Below are positions 21,430 to 32,406 of a DNA stretch of 64,000 bases, piece after piece. How positions within the stretch are numbered: position 1 is the stretch's first letter; each line of letters opens with the position of its first letter. A program made the position numbers and the translations under genes. Below the pieces are notes generated by a model, which saw nothing but the letters and a program-made list of their open reading frames with translations, did no database searches and had not been told where the DNA came from. Source of the stretch: Diphasiastrum complanatum (taxonomy: Eukaryota; Streptophyta; Lycopodiopsida; Lycopodiales; Lycopodiaceae); the NCBI GenBank assembly GCA_029204225.1, contig CM055102.1, positions 6,066,982 to 6,130,981 on the forward strand. The letters are read 5' to 3'.

Positions 21430-24188
21430 GACGAACCAACTCAAAGCTTCGTCACGAGCACTGGACCGCTGGCGCCTCAGACCGGATGATCCCGACGGCA
21501 TATCGTTGGCATCCCGGGATACGACCCTCGGCTATGTGCCTGATCAAAAAGTTTGAAGCGGCCTTACAACTGGCACTTTTACCGAACACTGAAACCAAGA
21601 AGGTAATCAGAGTCAGTTTGAGAAAAATCTCACTTTATTAATAAATCTGAGAAGGTTACATTTCAACTGTGTGACCAACCCCAGTCTCCGAGGCGCTGGC
21701 ATGCCAAGGCGGGCGCCAGGACAATATTCCAGCAAGGGAAGCTGAGACTTGGTTGGAGCTTGCCCTGAGTCGCAACCCGCATTCCCCTTTAGTATTGGCG
21801 GGATTCGCCACCTCCCCTCATACCAAGTGCTCTACCCAGGTTGGTAAAGCCCATTTTCTCTCTCTAGGATTTTCTCTCTCTATAAAGTCATTTTATCTCT
21901 CTAGAATTTATTGATCCCCATGCTTCCTTTAATCATGCCTAGATCGTACTATACATTTGAGCTACTTGGCACAGTACTCAATTTACTGGCCACTTTTTAT
22001 TAACATTGAACCTGGCACACCACAAGTCGGAGGCTCAGCTCTTTGTACTGAAAAATTACTTAACTTGAAAATATCACTTTGAATGGGAAAAGCGTAGGTT
22101 TTATATCGCTTTCGTAAAACCCAAGAACCTTATTAACTGGTGACAGAGGCATTTCTGTGAAATGTCCGCCCCTGTCGCTTCTGACTTCTGACATTGGAAC
22201 TCCTTTGAGATCCTGATTTGTCCTTGATGCACTTTGTGTTGACCTCCCTGAGCTCCAGATTTAATCAATTTCGCACAGGTATCAGGGCTCCCTGAGCCAA
22301 AGGATTTATCGTTTGATTGCCCACTTTATGGTCCACTCCGTGCCTTGTTGCTTCTGCACCTTGATTTCTCTCCTTGTCCCAGTCTGATCTTGATACTTTT
22401 CATTTTTGGCTCTTTGAGGTAGGCAAAGTTTGAGTACTCTGCAATGCACCTCTAACTTAGCTTCAAGTAGTTGTCTTTGAATCAATCCAAATGTAACCAT
22501 TGACCTCGTGGAGAGCCAAGGGGTCGCACTAGTTTGATCCGCATACGAACTATCTCTTCGCGTTCGTTTGAAGCGCCATGTCTATCGCGCAAAACTTAAC
22601 TTTCACAATTCCATCACTGGTCAGTTGCCTCACAGTCAAAACAAGAAGTGTACATCTAACTTGGCTTCAAGTAGCTCTCTTTGAATCAGACACATGCACC
22701 CAAAGTTTGCACTAGTTCGATTTTCAATACGAACTGTCCCTTAGCGTCCGCTCGAAGTACCAAGTCTCTCGTGCAAGACTCAACTTTCACAGTTCCTTCG
22801 TTGATTAGTTGCTTTACACATAACACCATTCAGTGTACTCATTATGTCTCCTCATCATTACTGGTCCAGAGAAAGCCTATGACAAGCTTTTCTTTTCACA
22901 ATAAAAACTTGTCACCTTATTAGATCCAAAGTTCGCTAGTCTCCTCGTGTGAGTATGGCTAGGTCACCTTGAATTTACCCCCATTTTCATCAACTTTCAT
23001 TCAAAATTTGCACCAAGAGAGAGGTGTGTGTGATAGTTTCCCTCCACTTATAAAGTCAGCTAACAGACTTAGAGTAGAGTTCTCAAACAAGAGCCTTTCC
23101 AACACTTTGCTTTCTATCTGCTAGGATTATGGCTTGATCTAACTTGTTGCCAATCTCTGAAGAGGACCTAGTCTTTTTCCTTTGAGGAAAAATCCAACTG
23201 ACACTGGATATCACCCATGCTCAGTGAGTTTCAGTTTCGAAGGTAGCCATCCCAAATGAAGACCAACTGCTCCATAGAAAATCTCTCCTGAAATTGTCCT
23301 TTCCAACTTTTGACTTCCTGCTTGCGTCTGGTGGGCGTTGTCGCAAATGAAACCAACCCAAGTAACAGGCTAGCCATCCATCCTTTGCAAACATTGAGTC
23401 GTTTCGTTGTCATTCACGTGCGAGTACTTGAACTTCGAATCCACCCCACAGATTCTATAGTCCTTTTTGTTTGATGGTATCAGCCTTCAAAAGAAAGGTT
23501 CCTTCTCGAGCCATCAGCTCCTTGTATCACAAGCAATCATGCAAACCAAAGCATGAGTACTAAGACTCACCACAAATACATACAAACAAGACACTCAGGC
23601 AGGTTTATTAATAGGTAACAAAGATAAGGTCCCCCTTTGAGATAGCCCTGCCAAAGGACCTTTTCCTGGCCACGCCCATACAGATCAATCACAGAATCAG
23701 CCCACAGAGAACACCCCTCCAACTATCTGTGCTTTCACCATTAAGCTGCACATTGCCTCAGTCACGCCCCACCAAATCTGGTCGATAGTTCTTATAGCTA
23801 AACGATCGGCATCTATCCTGCACCGGCAGCTAACCACCCGTGCTTTACACCCAAATTCGAACAGCATCTCTGTATCAATGGTTAACCCGTACAGTTTGAA
23901 TATGTCAGCCCGCACCCCACAAGGCACAGACCATGCTTTCACCTACCTAGGCATCACTTTGTCTCATCTGTCCTACGTGCAGATGGGACCAAGCCTGAAC
24001 CGCGAGAACTGACCGTGCTTACACCTCAAGGGCAGCACCTTGACTCATCAAGTCCCCCGTTCTGCCGACCACCCCAACCATGGACACACCCGTGCTTACA
24101 CTGTGGGAAGCACTTTGCACAACAGTTGTCCTGATGAACCCCAAACAATGGCCATTTCTGTGAGATCCGCATAGCTGACCAGCCAGTC
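21430..24188 (-). other. Non-coding interior between two LTR copies
   Basis: If the two LTR copies belong together, this is the interior of a non-autonomous element. No gag or pol domain was recognised on the minus strand. It carries a degenerate tandem repeat (22441-22830) and two T/A-rich 'tttattaata' stretches (21635 and 23600). Confidence 0.4.
22441..22830. repeat. Degenerate tandem duplication of about 205 bp
   Basis: GCTTCAAGTAG..TCTTTGAATCA at about 22452 recurs near 22662 with the following about 180 bp (...CAACTTTCACA.TTCC...) in the same order. Diverged copies, no coding content. Confidence 0.7.
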
Positions 24189-24201
24189 GGCTCTGATACC
24201 A
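24189..24201 (-). other. tRNA-iMet primer-binding site
   Basis: Minus-strand TGGTATCAGAGCC, two bases inside the end of the LTR at 24204. This is the usual plant LTR-retrotransposon PBS. Confidence 0.85.
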
Positions 24202-24203
24202 CA

Positions 24204-24503
24204 TGTTGCGCAGGCATCTCAAAGGGAGCCAAAAACCATGACTTAGCTTCCCGACTTTCAACTCTTGTCGTCGAAACCCACTTGACATACAAGCAGCCAA
24301 CTCGCCAACAATGATCAAACTTAACCAACTTGAAGTTCTGAAACCAACATTGAGATCCAACCTCGTGCCATGCCAAATCGGGGGTCCCGATGTGGGTGAC
24401 TTCCCTCCAAGCAAGCCGCCCGACACACATCAAACTTAACTAACTTGAAGCTTCGTTACAAACGAGTAACATTCATTCCAAGCAAGTCGTCTGACTTACA
24501 TCA
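24204..24503 (-). repeat. 300-bp LTR with TG...CA ends
   Basis: On the minus strand it begins TGATGTAAG at 24503 and ends GCAACA at 24204, followed by the primer-binding site. It contains two related internal segments (GTCAGACGACTTGCTTGGA and GTCGGGCGGCTTGCTTGGA). It directly abuts the 3' end of the HAD-like pseudogene. Confidence 0.8.
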
Positions 24504-24559
24504 TACGCTGGAAGCCAACCTGGCGCTTCAACAAATTAGTTCACAACTAGAGGAGACAT

Positions 24560-26445
24560 ATCATCCTCACAGTCAAACAAAGGGTTTCTTCTAGTAAAGG
24601 CAATAGGGATTCGCGCATGGACCTAGCCCATGAGCTACGGGTACAGAGTTTCCTTCATATACCAGGGGGCCATTTCAGCATTGCACTCTATGGAATGGTC
24701 GACAGATTTTATGGCCAAGCGTTCTCGTAGTTGTTTTTTAATGACTTGTAGTGTTTATCATCTACAAGTATGGTGTTTGATGCGTCAAACTCTGGCCATA
24801 ATTTCCAAACCTCCCGCAAGTTCTTCAGAAAAACTGCCACCCCCATTTATCCTCGCTATCGTAAGGAATTTCCTTGAAGTCTTTACGCCAGACCTCACAC
24901 TTATTTTGGGCAAAAGTATCTGCAGAAACAAAAGGTAAATATCAGACATTACCAAAAACTATCCTCACGGTTTTGAAGGAGCATATAAACAGTACCAAAT
25001 ATTGGTACATACTACCAAATCAGAGGCAATAGGTACCAAACATTAAGAATTGATATCCAAAATAGTTCGAAACAGTTTTAACTGGGTGCTAAAATAGTAG
25101 CAAAATGTACCAAAATTTAGACAATTGGTAATAACAACACGAAATAACTAGTAGAAAGAAACACAAAAGTATTGATAATTTATTTTGTGGGTATTGTTGA
25201 ATACATTGTTGTTAGTTAATTGAGCTCATATGCTTTAATAATTCCGAGATGACAGTAAAATGTTGAGCTACCTTTGAAAAATCTTTGTTGCATTTCTTCA
25301 TGGAAGCAGGTACGCAGTATTTTCATGACCTTCGAATATCTCATGCTGCTCCATATAATAATTTGCACTCCGGCTTCAACTAGTTTTTTCAAAAACATCT
25401 TAGCCCTGAGCCTCAGAAACAGTAGCAGTGTTCATGCACTCGGATTACGTTTCTCATAAAGCAATTTACAAAAGGGCCACCCAGAAATGTTCGATAAGTG
25501 TTTTAACAACACCCCGTTAATATCGAGGACGACCGACCTACTAGCCCTAGCTGGAATATCATCAGCGTCGAGGGCCCTGGTCGTCGTTGGATTTTCGTCT
25601 TTTATCCACCAAGGGATGGGTGCTACAAACACATAAGAACAAGAAAATGACATCACCATAATGATATTCACATTGCACAACAGACAAAAAAAAATGCCTT
25701 GTTTCTCTTTTAATAATTACGAGTGTCTTCTTAACATATCAAATAGCGATAACACTGATCACTCGGTGAATTTGGTCACACTTCATAACACGATAGGTAG
25801 CATTATTCTAGAGTGTGCACGTATTACATCTTGCTGGCACGAGTTTTAATGTTATATGGTCTGGAGCACTTTATCTTTTTAAGAGGATATACTCTGATAA
25901 CAGAGTATCGTCACACAGATTTTCACATGCCTCAGGTTCAGAAGTGTGCAGAGTTTCACCCTTCTCTGCCCTGGCCTCCTCCCCTCTTGTTTTCCCTTTT
26001 TGGGGCCCTTCGGCTTCATCACCTGCCCTTTCATTTTTCACATCCACATACACATCCTCTTGCTCTTCCTTCTCTTGTTGGTCCTACACTGTCTGGTGGT
26101 CCTGTTGTCTGGCCTTTCTGCTCTTAGTCTTGCTGATGCTCTTGCTGGTCTTGCTGTGAATGGTCTTGATGCTGGTCTTGCTCTTGATGCTCCTACTGGT
26201 CCTGCTCTTCCTCCATATTTTCATCTAGCGCTCGTCTATGTCAATAGTAATTTTTGCCTTGCCTGTTTTGCCCTCTTCTGTCTGATGGTGGGGCTGCTCT
26301 GCTGTGGAGTAGTCTATATCATCCTTGAGCTTTGAAAGTTCTTCCAGTACTTCATTTATCGCTAAACCCTTGTTCAGTTGCTGGTCTTCATGCAAGAAAT
26401 TGCCTACAAGGGGGCTCTTAGTCGACATAGGGCTGTCTGTACCTG
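24560..26445 (-). pseudogene. FCP1/HAD-like phosphatase gene, broken
   Basis: Exon A (25272-25622, acceptor TTTGTAG, donor AAAG|GTAGCT) encodes RSVVLDINGVLLKH, the DxNG catalytic motif of plant FCP1-like HAD proteins, then RAKMFLKKLVEAGVQIIIWSS. Exon B begins at 24919 (acceptor TTTCTGCAG) in matching phase: DTFAQNKCEVWRKDF, then LKNLREVWKLWPEFDASN and TILVDDKHYKSL, the second HAD acid pair. Lesions are an in-frame TGA in exon A (about 25429-25431) and a 1-nt frameshift in exon B near 24830. A likely upstream acidic exon (26445 to about 25870: LHEDQQLNKGLAINEVLEEL, then Gln/Asp/Glu/His-rich text) has further stops. The proteins are phosphatases of phospho-Ser/Thr or unknown substrates. This copy looks non-functional and its 3' part ends near an LTR. 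Confidence 0.75.
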
Positions 26446-27529
26446 ATTATGCAAGGTCAGAGAAGAAAAATAACAGATTTCAGATTTCAGATTTCAGCTC
26501 AGTAGTGTCAGATTTCAGATTTCAGCTCAATTTGGGTAAGTCTTATTTATCAAGATTTAGACTAAGACAACAACCAATAGTACCAATTTCGATACTTCAG
26601 AAGAACAAATAAGTACCTCAAACATAAAAAAATCTAGAACCAAGAACAAAAAAATCCTGGAGTACCATGAACAAAAACATACCAACAACCCACAAAACTT
26701 TGGTACTCTAGGAGAACCAAAAGTACCAAGAACCCAACAAGAATGAAAGAGATAGAAAGAAAGCATGAAGAGTGTTAGTCAAAATTCTCGAACCATGTAT
26801 CCTATTCCAGAATGTCATCCATCAGCATGGCCTTTCTTGTGGATGTTTCAAGTCCAACAAAGAACAGGAAAAAAACAAGTGCTACACTCCTTCCTAGAAT
26901 TGGGAATGTTGACTATCTTTAACTCCACCAAAAACTCTCTCTTTCTCTTTCACTTTCTCAAACAACTTGCACACAAACTAACATTGTTGAATTAATATTT
27001 TTCATTGAATTTCCATACATCCCAAACATGGGAGTAAAAGACACACAAATTGTGCTAATAAACACACATGTTCAACTCAATAGTGTTGAAAAAAACAGTG
27101 CCAAAAGTATCAAAATGGGATTCATGCACAAATACAATATTACCAAATTCGAAACAAAATAGTTCCAAATATGGTGATATGAGCTCTCAAAATAAGGGAA
27201 GAACCAAAAGTCCCAATATGTACTTTCAATATGTTCTTTCATAGTACCCAAGAACTCACATGATCGATGTGTAAATAAAGATCAATAGTTTCTACTGATT
27301 GGTTAAGACTTCTAAAACCAATTATTGCTAAAGTAGGGCCAACTAGTTTAAAACTAAAGACTATCTATCATACCAAAATTGAAGAATAGAGAACCAAAGT
27401 TGGTACTCTGAAACATGAAAAAACTCAGAAACGTGTTATAAGTATAAATCTAGGGTTCTCCAGAGTAACAAATACTGTTGTTGGGATACTCCAAGAGTAC
27501 CAAAGCAATCAGCACCAAAAGAAACTTAC
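26446..27529. other. No gene recognised; rich in TACCAAA words
   Basis: The words AGTACCAA/TTGGTACT occur many times between 26572 and 27530, as also at 24960-25130. No coding domain. Probably intronic or intergenic DNA around the HAD-like gene. Confidence 0.4.
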
Positions 27530-27879
27530 TCTTTCCAAGCCTCTTGTGAGCCCAAGCCCTGGCCTCCTCGAGGATCTTCTCGCTGCACCTTTATTTCACA
27601 CAAAAGTCTTTGGTGCTTATGGCCACAGCAAAACGTAACAGATGGTAAGAATGCATGCAGGCAAACATGAATGATCCGAGAAGAAAGGTGGAATCCAAAG
27701 ACTCGACGCATGCAATGCAAAACCCCAAGGGCGTGGATATAGTCTGCCCCACCCACCACAAGGGAGCTCGGGAACAAAGTGAATCTGTGCCCCCAACTGA
27801 TCCTAACTTGCATGAGACTCACAAAATCAATGTGCCCTTGCGCATCCTTCCAATCTGACTCCAACTTTTTATATTCCCT
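27530..27879 (-). other. Two candidate exons of an unidentified gene
   Basis: Exon 27808-27879 has a strong acceptor (TTTTCATTGCAG) and encodes REYKKLESDWKDAQGHIDF plus VSLMQ before CAA|GTTAGG. Exon 27530-27582 (acceptor GTGCAG, donor AAAGA|GTAAGT) can encode EKILEEARAWAHKRLGK, an amphipathic helix. Phases do not join directly in the second reading, so an exon may be missing between them. I do not recognise the gene. They could be 5' exons of the HAD-like gene. Confidence 0.35.
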
Positions 27880-29229
27880 CTGCAATGAAAATCCAAATTA
27901 TTACAAAATAGTCGAGATCAATTACAATAGACTGTTTGGACATGTGTTGTATAGAAGCATGATTCAAGTGAACAAGTCTATGATGCCAAAGTTTATTAAT
28001 TTGTACAAAAGTACTGAGAGCTTGACTAGAGGAAGAAAAGCAATGACTTAATTTGTACAAGTATCCATGTCTCTTTCCGAGTGCTAGAATCTTGTCTGTC
28101 CTATCAACTACTTTACATTGATCTGATTCGAATTCTACTTGGATTGGTCATTTGCAAAACTTAATCTTATTGTACCTTCACCTCTGATAGCTTGTGTGCT
28201 ATTGTCGCCCAGGTGAACAAACTTCTTGGTACTAGAAGGCATATAGGATTTGAAACATCCGATATGGTTGGTCATATGGCTTCGGAATCAAGACACCAAA
28301 AGTTGTCGTCTGACGCTTCTTTATGACTTGTCATGAATGCATTGTGAGCCACTTCTTGATTCGGCTGAGGTGTTTCTACAGCTGCATTTGACATCTGATT
28401 CGATGGCCTTTTGTTGTTGTTCTTGTCTTGTAGTACACGGCAATCTTGAATCTTGTGGTTGGTTCATTATCTGCAGAACCGCTTCTTTTTTGGCGATGGA
28501 TTTGATTGCTCTTGACGTTGTGTCAGCTTCTAATTCGATTTCGGTTGCTTCGAGCCTTTCTTCTTCTACTTATTCGAGCTCATGTTGGTGTATAATGCAT
28601 GAGAGTCGACAGTTGAGGAACTGGAGAGTTCATTGTAATGATCCTTGATAGAATCAATTCTGGGTGTGTCGTGATGATCATTACCCAGTTGTCGTATGAG
28701 CTTAGCAAGCTTGAAAGTTGTGTCATTACTACGTCTTGATCGTCTATGACTGCTCTGACAATGGCCATTTGTTGCAGCAGATTTTTGAATTGGTTAATGT
28801 GATTTTATAGGGAATCATCGTTTGTCATCTTGAGGGAGAAGAAACTCCTTCTGAGGTGTAGCTTGGAAGCTACGTCCCGCACATCGTAAAGTGTGTTCAA
28901 GATGTCCCAGACTTCCTTGGAGGTCTGAGCTTCAGACATGTGGCCGATTTGTGTTGGGAGTCCTCAATGACAATGGCCGAGTCATCAAATTGCATGCAAA
29001 TTGTCCATTCAAGTGTGCATCTTGCAAGGGTGGTGAGCATTGGAGAGTCTACTATCTTTGAATACTTTTTGGAAAGTATTAGTAGACATGAGGTGACTTG
29101 TTTCTTACCTTTAAGACTCATGGTGTTTATTACTTTGTATGACAAGACAATGAAATGGGATGCTTTGAAATCTACATTTGTTGATGATATTAGACTTTCA
29201 CAAAGTAAGTCTGTTTGATTGCAAGCCAT
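27869..29229 (-). pseudogene. Copia gag-protease-preintegrase remnant
   Basis: From 29229 downward on the minus strand: gag text (ARCTLEWTICMQFDDSA, then DDQDVVMTQLSSLLSSYDNW and HPELILSRIIT), a decayed linker, protease text near 28300-28160 (SYMPSSTKKFVHLGDNST, RGEGTIRL), and the GAG-preintegrase signature at 28060-27869 (LWHHRLVHLNHASIQHMSKQ). Order and spacing are those of a Copia polyprotein. Many stops and shifts. It ends abruptly at about 27870, next to a candidate host exon. Confidence 0.8.
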
Positions 29230-29385
29230 TAGCTACCGCTAGTGAGGCGAGTAAGAAGTGATAGTTGTCTAGTGGATGTCACTTTGTTTTGTCAATTGCT
29301 TGGAAGCCTTAGTTAACTTACCATTACACGACCATACATTTGTTCTGTTGTGAGTTTGATTAGTTAGTTTATGGCAGCAGCAACG

Positions 29386-29640
29386 ATGGATCATTGGAAA
29401 GCAACCAAGAGAATCTAGAGGTATGTGAAGGGAACGCCCAATTTTGGTCTGGCTTATACAAAACATATGACTGGCCTAAGTTGCAAGGTTATGCACTGAT
29501 TGGGTAGGTAATATTGGTGATAGGAGATCAACCACAAGTTGGACCTTTACCAATGGCAATGGTTGTTTATCGTGGTCATGTAAGAAGCATGACACTGTAT
29601 CTCTTTCAACCATAGAAGTTGAATACAAGGTCAATGGATT
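29386..29640 (+). pseudogene. Copia RNase H remnant
   Basis: The translation over shifted frames gives MDHWKATKRI.RYVKGTPNF, GLAYTKHM, DWVGNIGDRRSTTSWTF and CLSWSCKKHDTVSLSTIEV with EYK. This is the Copia RNase H segment around D-W-x-G and S-T-x-E-x-E-Y. It lies opposite in strand to the gag relic beside it. Confidence 0.8.
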
Positions 29641-29674
29641 ATACTTTTATGAGAATACAACATTGAGCTCCTTG

Positions 29675-29675
<1 letters not shown>

Positions 29676-29752
<77 letters not shown>
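29676..29752. repeat. (CT)n microsatellite, 77 bp
   Basis: Uninterrupted CT run. Confidence 0.98.
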
Positions 29753-29758
<6 letters not shown>

Positions 29759-30575
29759 TAAGATTCCAGCTAGAGCTAGAGGCATATCTAGGATGATGTG
29801 GTGCTTATGCGGCAAGATCCCTTCATGTTTTTTTGGTTGACAATTCTATGCTTGCAAAATACCTTGTGTTTGGTGTAGGTCTCAAACATGTGACCAATTT
29901 ACTAGCAAGCGCCCAACTTTATCACCACACCACACGCTACTTCTTGAAATAGATGCTAGTGAAATAATATGTAGATAAGGAAACCCGGACGACGGTTATT
30001 TTTTTTACCGCCTCCTTTATAGCTGGACTTTTGACAATTGCTGACAGTTTCTTCCGTCCTCTCAAATTGAAACTTTGGCTTAAATTGTGTGTATGAGTAA
30101 GCACATTACAAATTAAGAAAATTTAACGCACATTGATGACTTTCAATTCATGTTGATGATAGTGATTATAGCAAAGAAACATGTATTATGATCTAATAAT
30201 ATTTTGCAGTCATTAAGAAATGATATCCAAATGTGTTTGTCAAGGAGAACATATATTTTGTCCTCTAGCCAAGAAACTATTAAAAATGTAACTTTTTGAG
30301 CAAGGGAACACAAAGCACAAGAGTCCGAATGATAAGAAAGAAGGAAACACATGATTATGTGTGAGAAACATTAAAGATAAACAATGATAAGGCCGGTTTG
30401 TCAATCGATGGATATACGTAAACTTTGTAAAACTTTTCCTTCCATCCTTCATAATAATTTATGTCATTATGGTAATTGGAGGTATTATCCACAAGGATAA
30501 CATCCTACCGAAAATTTAGTACTCAGCTTGTGGTTGATGTTTTGTGTGAGTACTAATAAGATTCGTCTACTCCGA
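29753..30575. other. No gene recognised
   Basis: AT-rich DNA between two Copia relics. I see no LTR pair or coding signal. Confidence 0.4.
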
Positions 30576-31760
30576 TTAGAGAATCTCTTCGATTCTAACA
30601 GGCTTGCACTTTGACATATTGAACTTTTCAAGAAGTTTGTGAGCATACTTAGATTGAGAAATAAATAGTCCCTGTGCTACTCTCCATATCTCAATCCCAA
30701 GAAAATAGTAGTGAACCAAGATCTTCATATCAAACTCTGATGAGAGATCTTTCCTGATTCCCTGAATCGTACTATGATCTGATCCTGTAATAATAAGATC
30801 ATCCACATAGATCACTACAATGACAATATGATTATCCCTGATCAAAACATAAAGTGTATGCTCCGAACTACTTCTCTGAAAGCCAAGCTCCTCAAAATAT
30901 GTGTCAATCCTCGTGTACCACGCCCTGGGTGCCTGCTTAAGTCCATATAGTGTCTTGTCTAACCTGCAAACCTTGTCTTCATGTCCTGCTACTATGTATC
31001 CCTCTGGCTGCTCCATATAGACTTCTTCCTCTAGAAATCCATTCAAGAATGCACTCTTTACATCCATGTGTTGAATATCCCATCCAAACTAAGCTGCCAA
31101 TGATAAAACAGTCCTCATAGTAGCAGACTTAGAAACTGGTGCAAAAGTTTCCTCATAGTCAATCCCTTCATGTTGAGCATAACCTTTTGCCACCAATCTT
31201 GTCTTATGTTTATCTATAGAACCATATGATTTGTACTTAGTTTTGTAGACCCACTTGCATCCAATGGCCTTTTTACCTGAAGGTAACTGAACAAGTCTCC
31301 AAGTCTTGTTCTTCATGATTGAGTCGTACTCCTCATCCATAGCTTTTCTCCAAATATCATCTTTTTCAGCCTCTCTGAAAATAGATGGATTCTTGGTTTC
31401 TAATACTGTGGCCATATATGAAAAATGTACATCCCCATCTTCATGATGATCCTCCTGTCAAACCTCCTGTTGATCTCGATCTTCATGTTGCTTTTCAAGT
31501 CTAGCTAATCTCCTAGCTCCATGCGTACTGGACTCTCCTTGTTCCATAATAACACTATCCTTGATAGTTTCATAGTAGCATCTAGACAATCTTCTAGCTT
31601 CTGATGTAGGATGTTTCTTGCCTGGTGAAGTAGGAGGTGAATAAGTATCCCATGTACTTGATCTCTCCTTCCTCTTTCCTATCTCAGCATTCTCGAGTAG
31701 CTCAAAATAGAAGTGGCTAAGGCTGTTAGTGAGCTTTTTCTTTGTTAACATACACAACAC
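30576..31760 (-). pseudogene. Copia reverse transcriptase (RVT_2), two nonsense codons
   Basis: One minus-strand frame runs through the whole interval with only a TGA at 31458-31460 and a TAG at 31086-31088. It gives a Ser-rich integrase-RT linker, then [72 protein letters not shown] (motif A), TLYGLKQAPRAWY and VIYVDDLIITG (YVDD intact). It stops before RNase H, and integrase is absent on the other side. A rather young but truncated Copia copy, about 600 bp downstream of the COX5b stop codon. Confidence 0.9.
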
Positions 31761-31769
31761 TACAACATT

Positions 31770-32358
31770 TTGCCAGGTAACTTGATGTAAACAAATATTG
31801 CACTCAACAACAACAAAAAAAACTGCCTTAGTGATGTCTACAAATGCTCAACATGGTTATCAGGAGTCTTCCTCGATTTACGTACAAGATGAGGAAGGAA
31901 AGTAAGAACCTTCTGCATATGCTTATCAGCAGTTTTTCCTTGCTAACAGGCATTTGAATTTAAAAATAAATATCTTCAAAAGGTCAACCAGATCTCAGGA
32001 ATACAGTAACCACCACCCAACCCGATACCACAGACTTCGGTTTATTATAACAAGTAAATTTGTTGGAAACTTTCCTGATTGAAAACCTAGACTTGCATGT
32101 TGGAAAATATCCAGGAGGATGGTTTTCCAAAAGCGTTATCTTCTTATTGCTCTGCAATCAGTTGTCCATCAAAATTTGGCGCTGCAGCTGCCAAATAAAT
32201 ATTCATCCAAAGCAAGAATTGTATAAAACTGCAAATTTGAAGCAAATCAAGTCCTGAACATATGTCAGGTGTCAGAATCTAGAGAGAACATCACATACAT
32301 GCACCAGTCCAGAAACGACCATATGTCCATAGCGCAAGAACATCAAATAAAGCTGTTT
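31770..32358 (-). other. COX5B: Region downstream of COX5b, probable 3' UTR in its first part
   Basis: The 3' UTR of the minus-strand COX5b gene should start at 32358. No clear polyadenylation signal was singled out. The open frame at 32060-32257 on the other strand has no domain. Confidence 0.4.
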
Positions 32359-32406
32359 TCAGTGCTGATGACCACCTGGCTTACCACCTTCCCCTACAAC
32401 CTCCAA
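32359..32406 (-). CDS. COX5B: COX5b exon 6 (C-terminus)
   Basis: Acceptor CTTCACTGCAG, then LEVVGEGGKPGGHQH and TGA. It is in phase with exon 5 (phase 0) and matches the conserved LEVVG tail of plant COX5b. It is 21.2 kb from exon 5. Confidence 0.85.
   Translation of the reverse strand: MEVVGEGGKPGGHQH

Noticed and set aside
24019-24433. Two overlapping 135-codon minus frames
   Set aside because: They cover the LTR and primer-binding site at 24189-24503 and have no retroelement or host domain.
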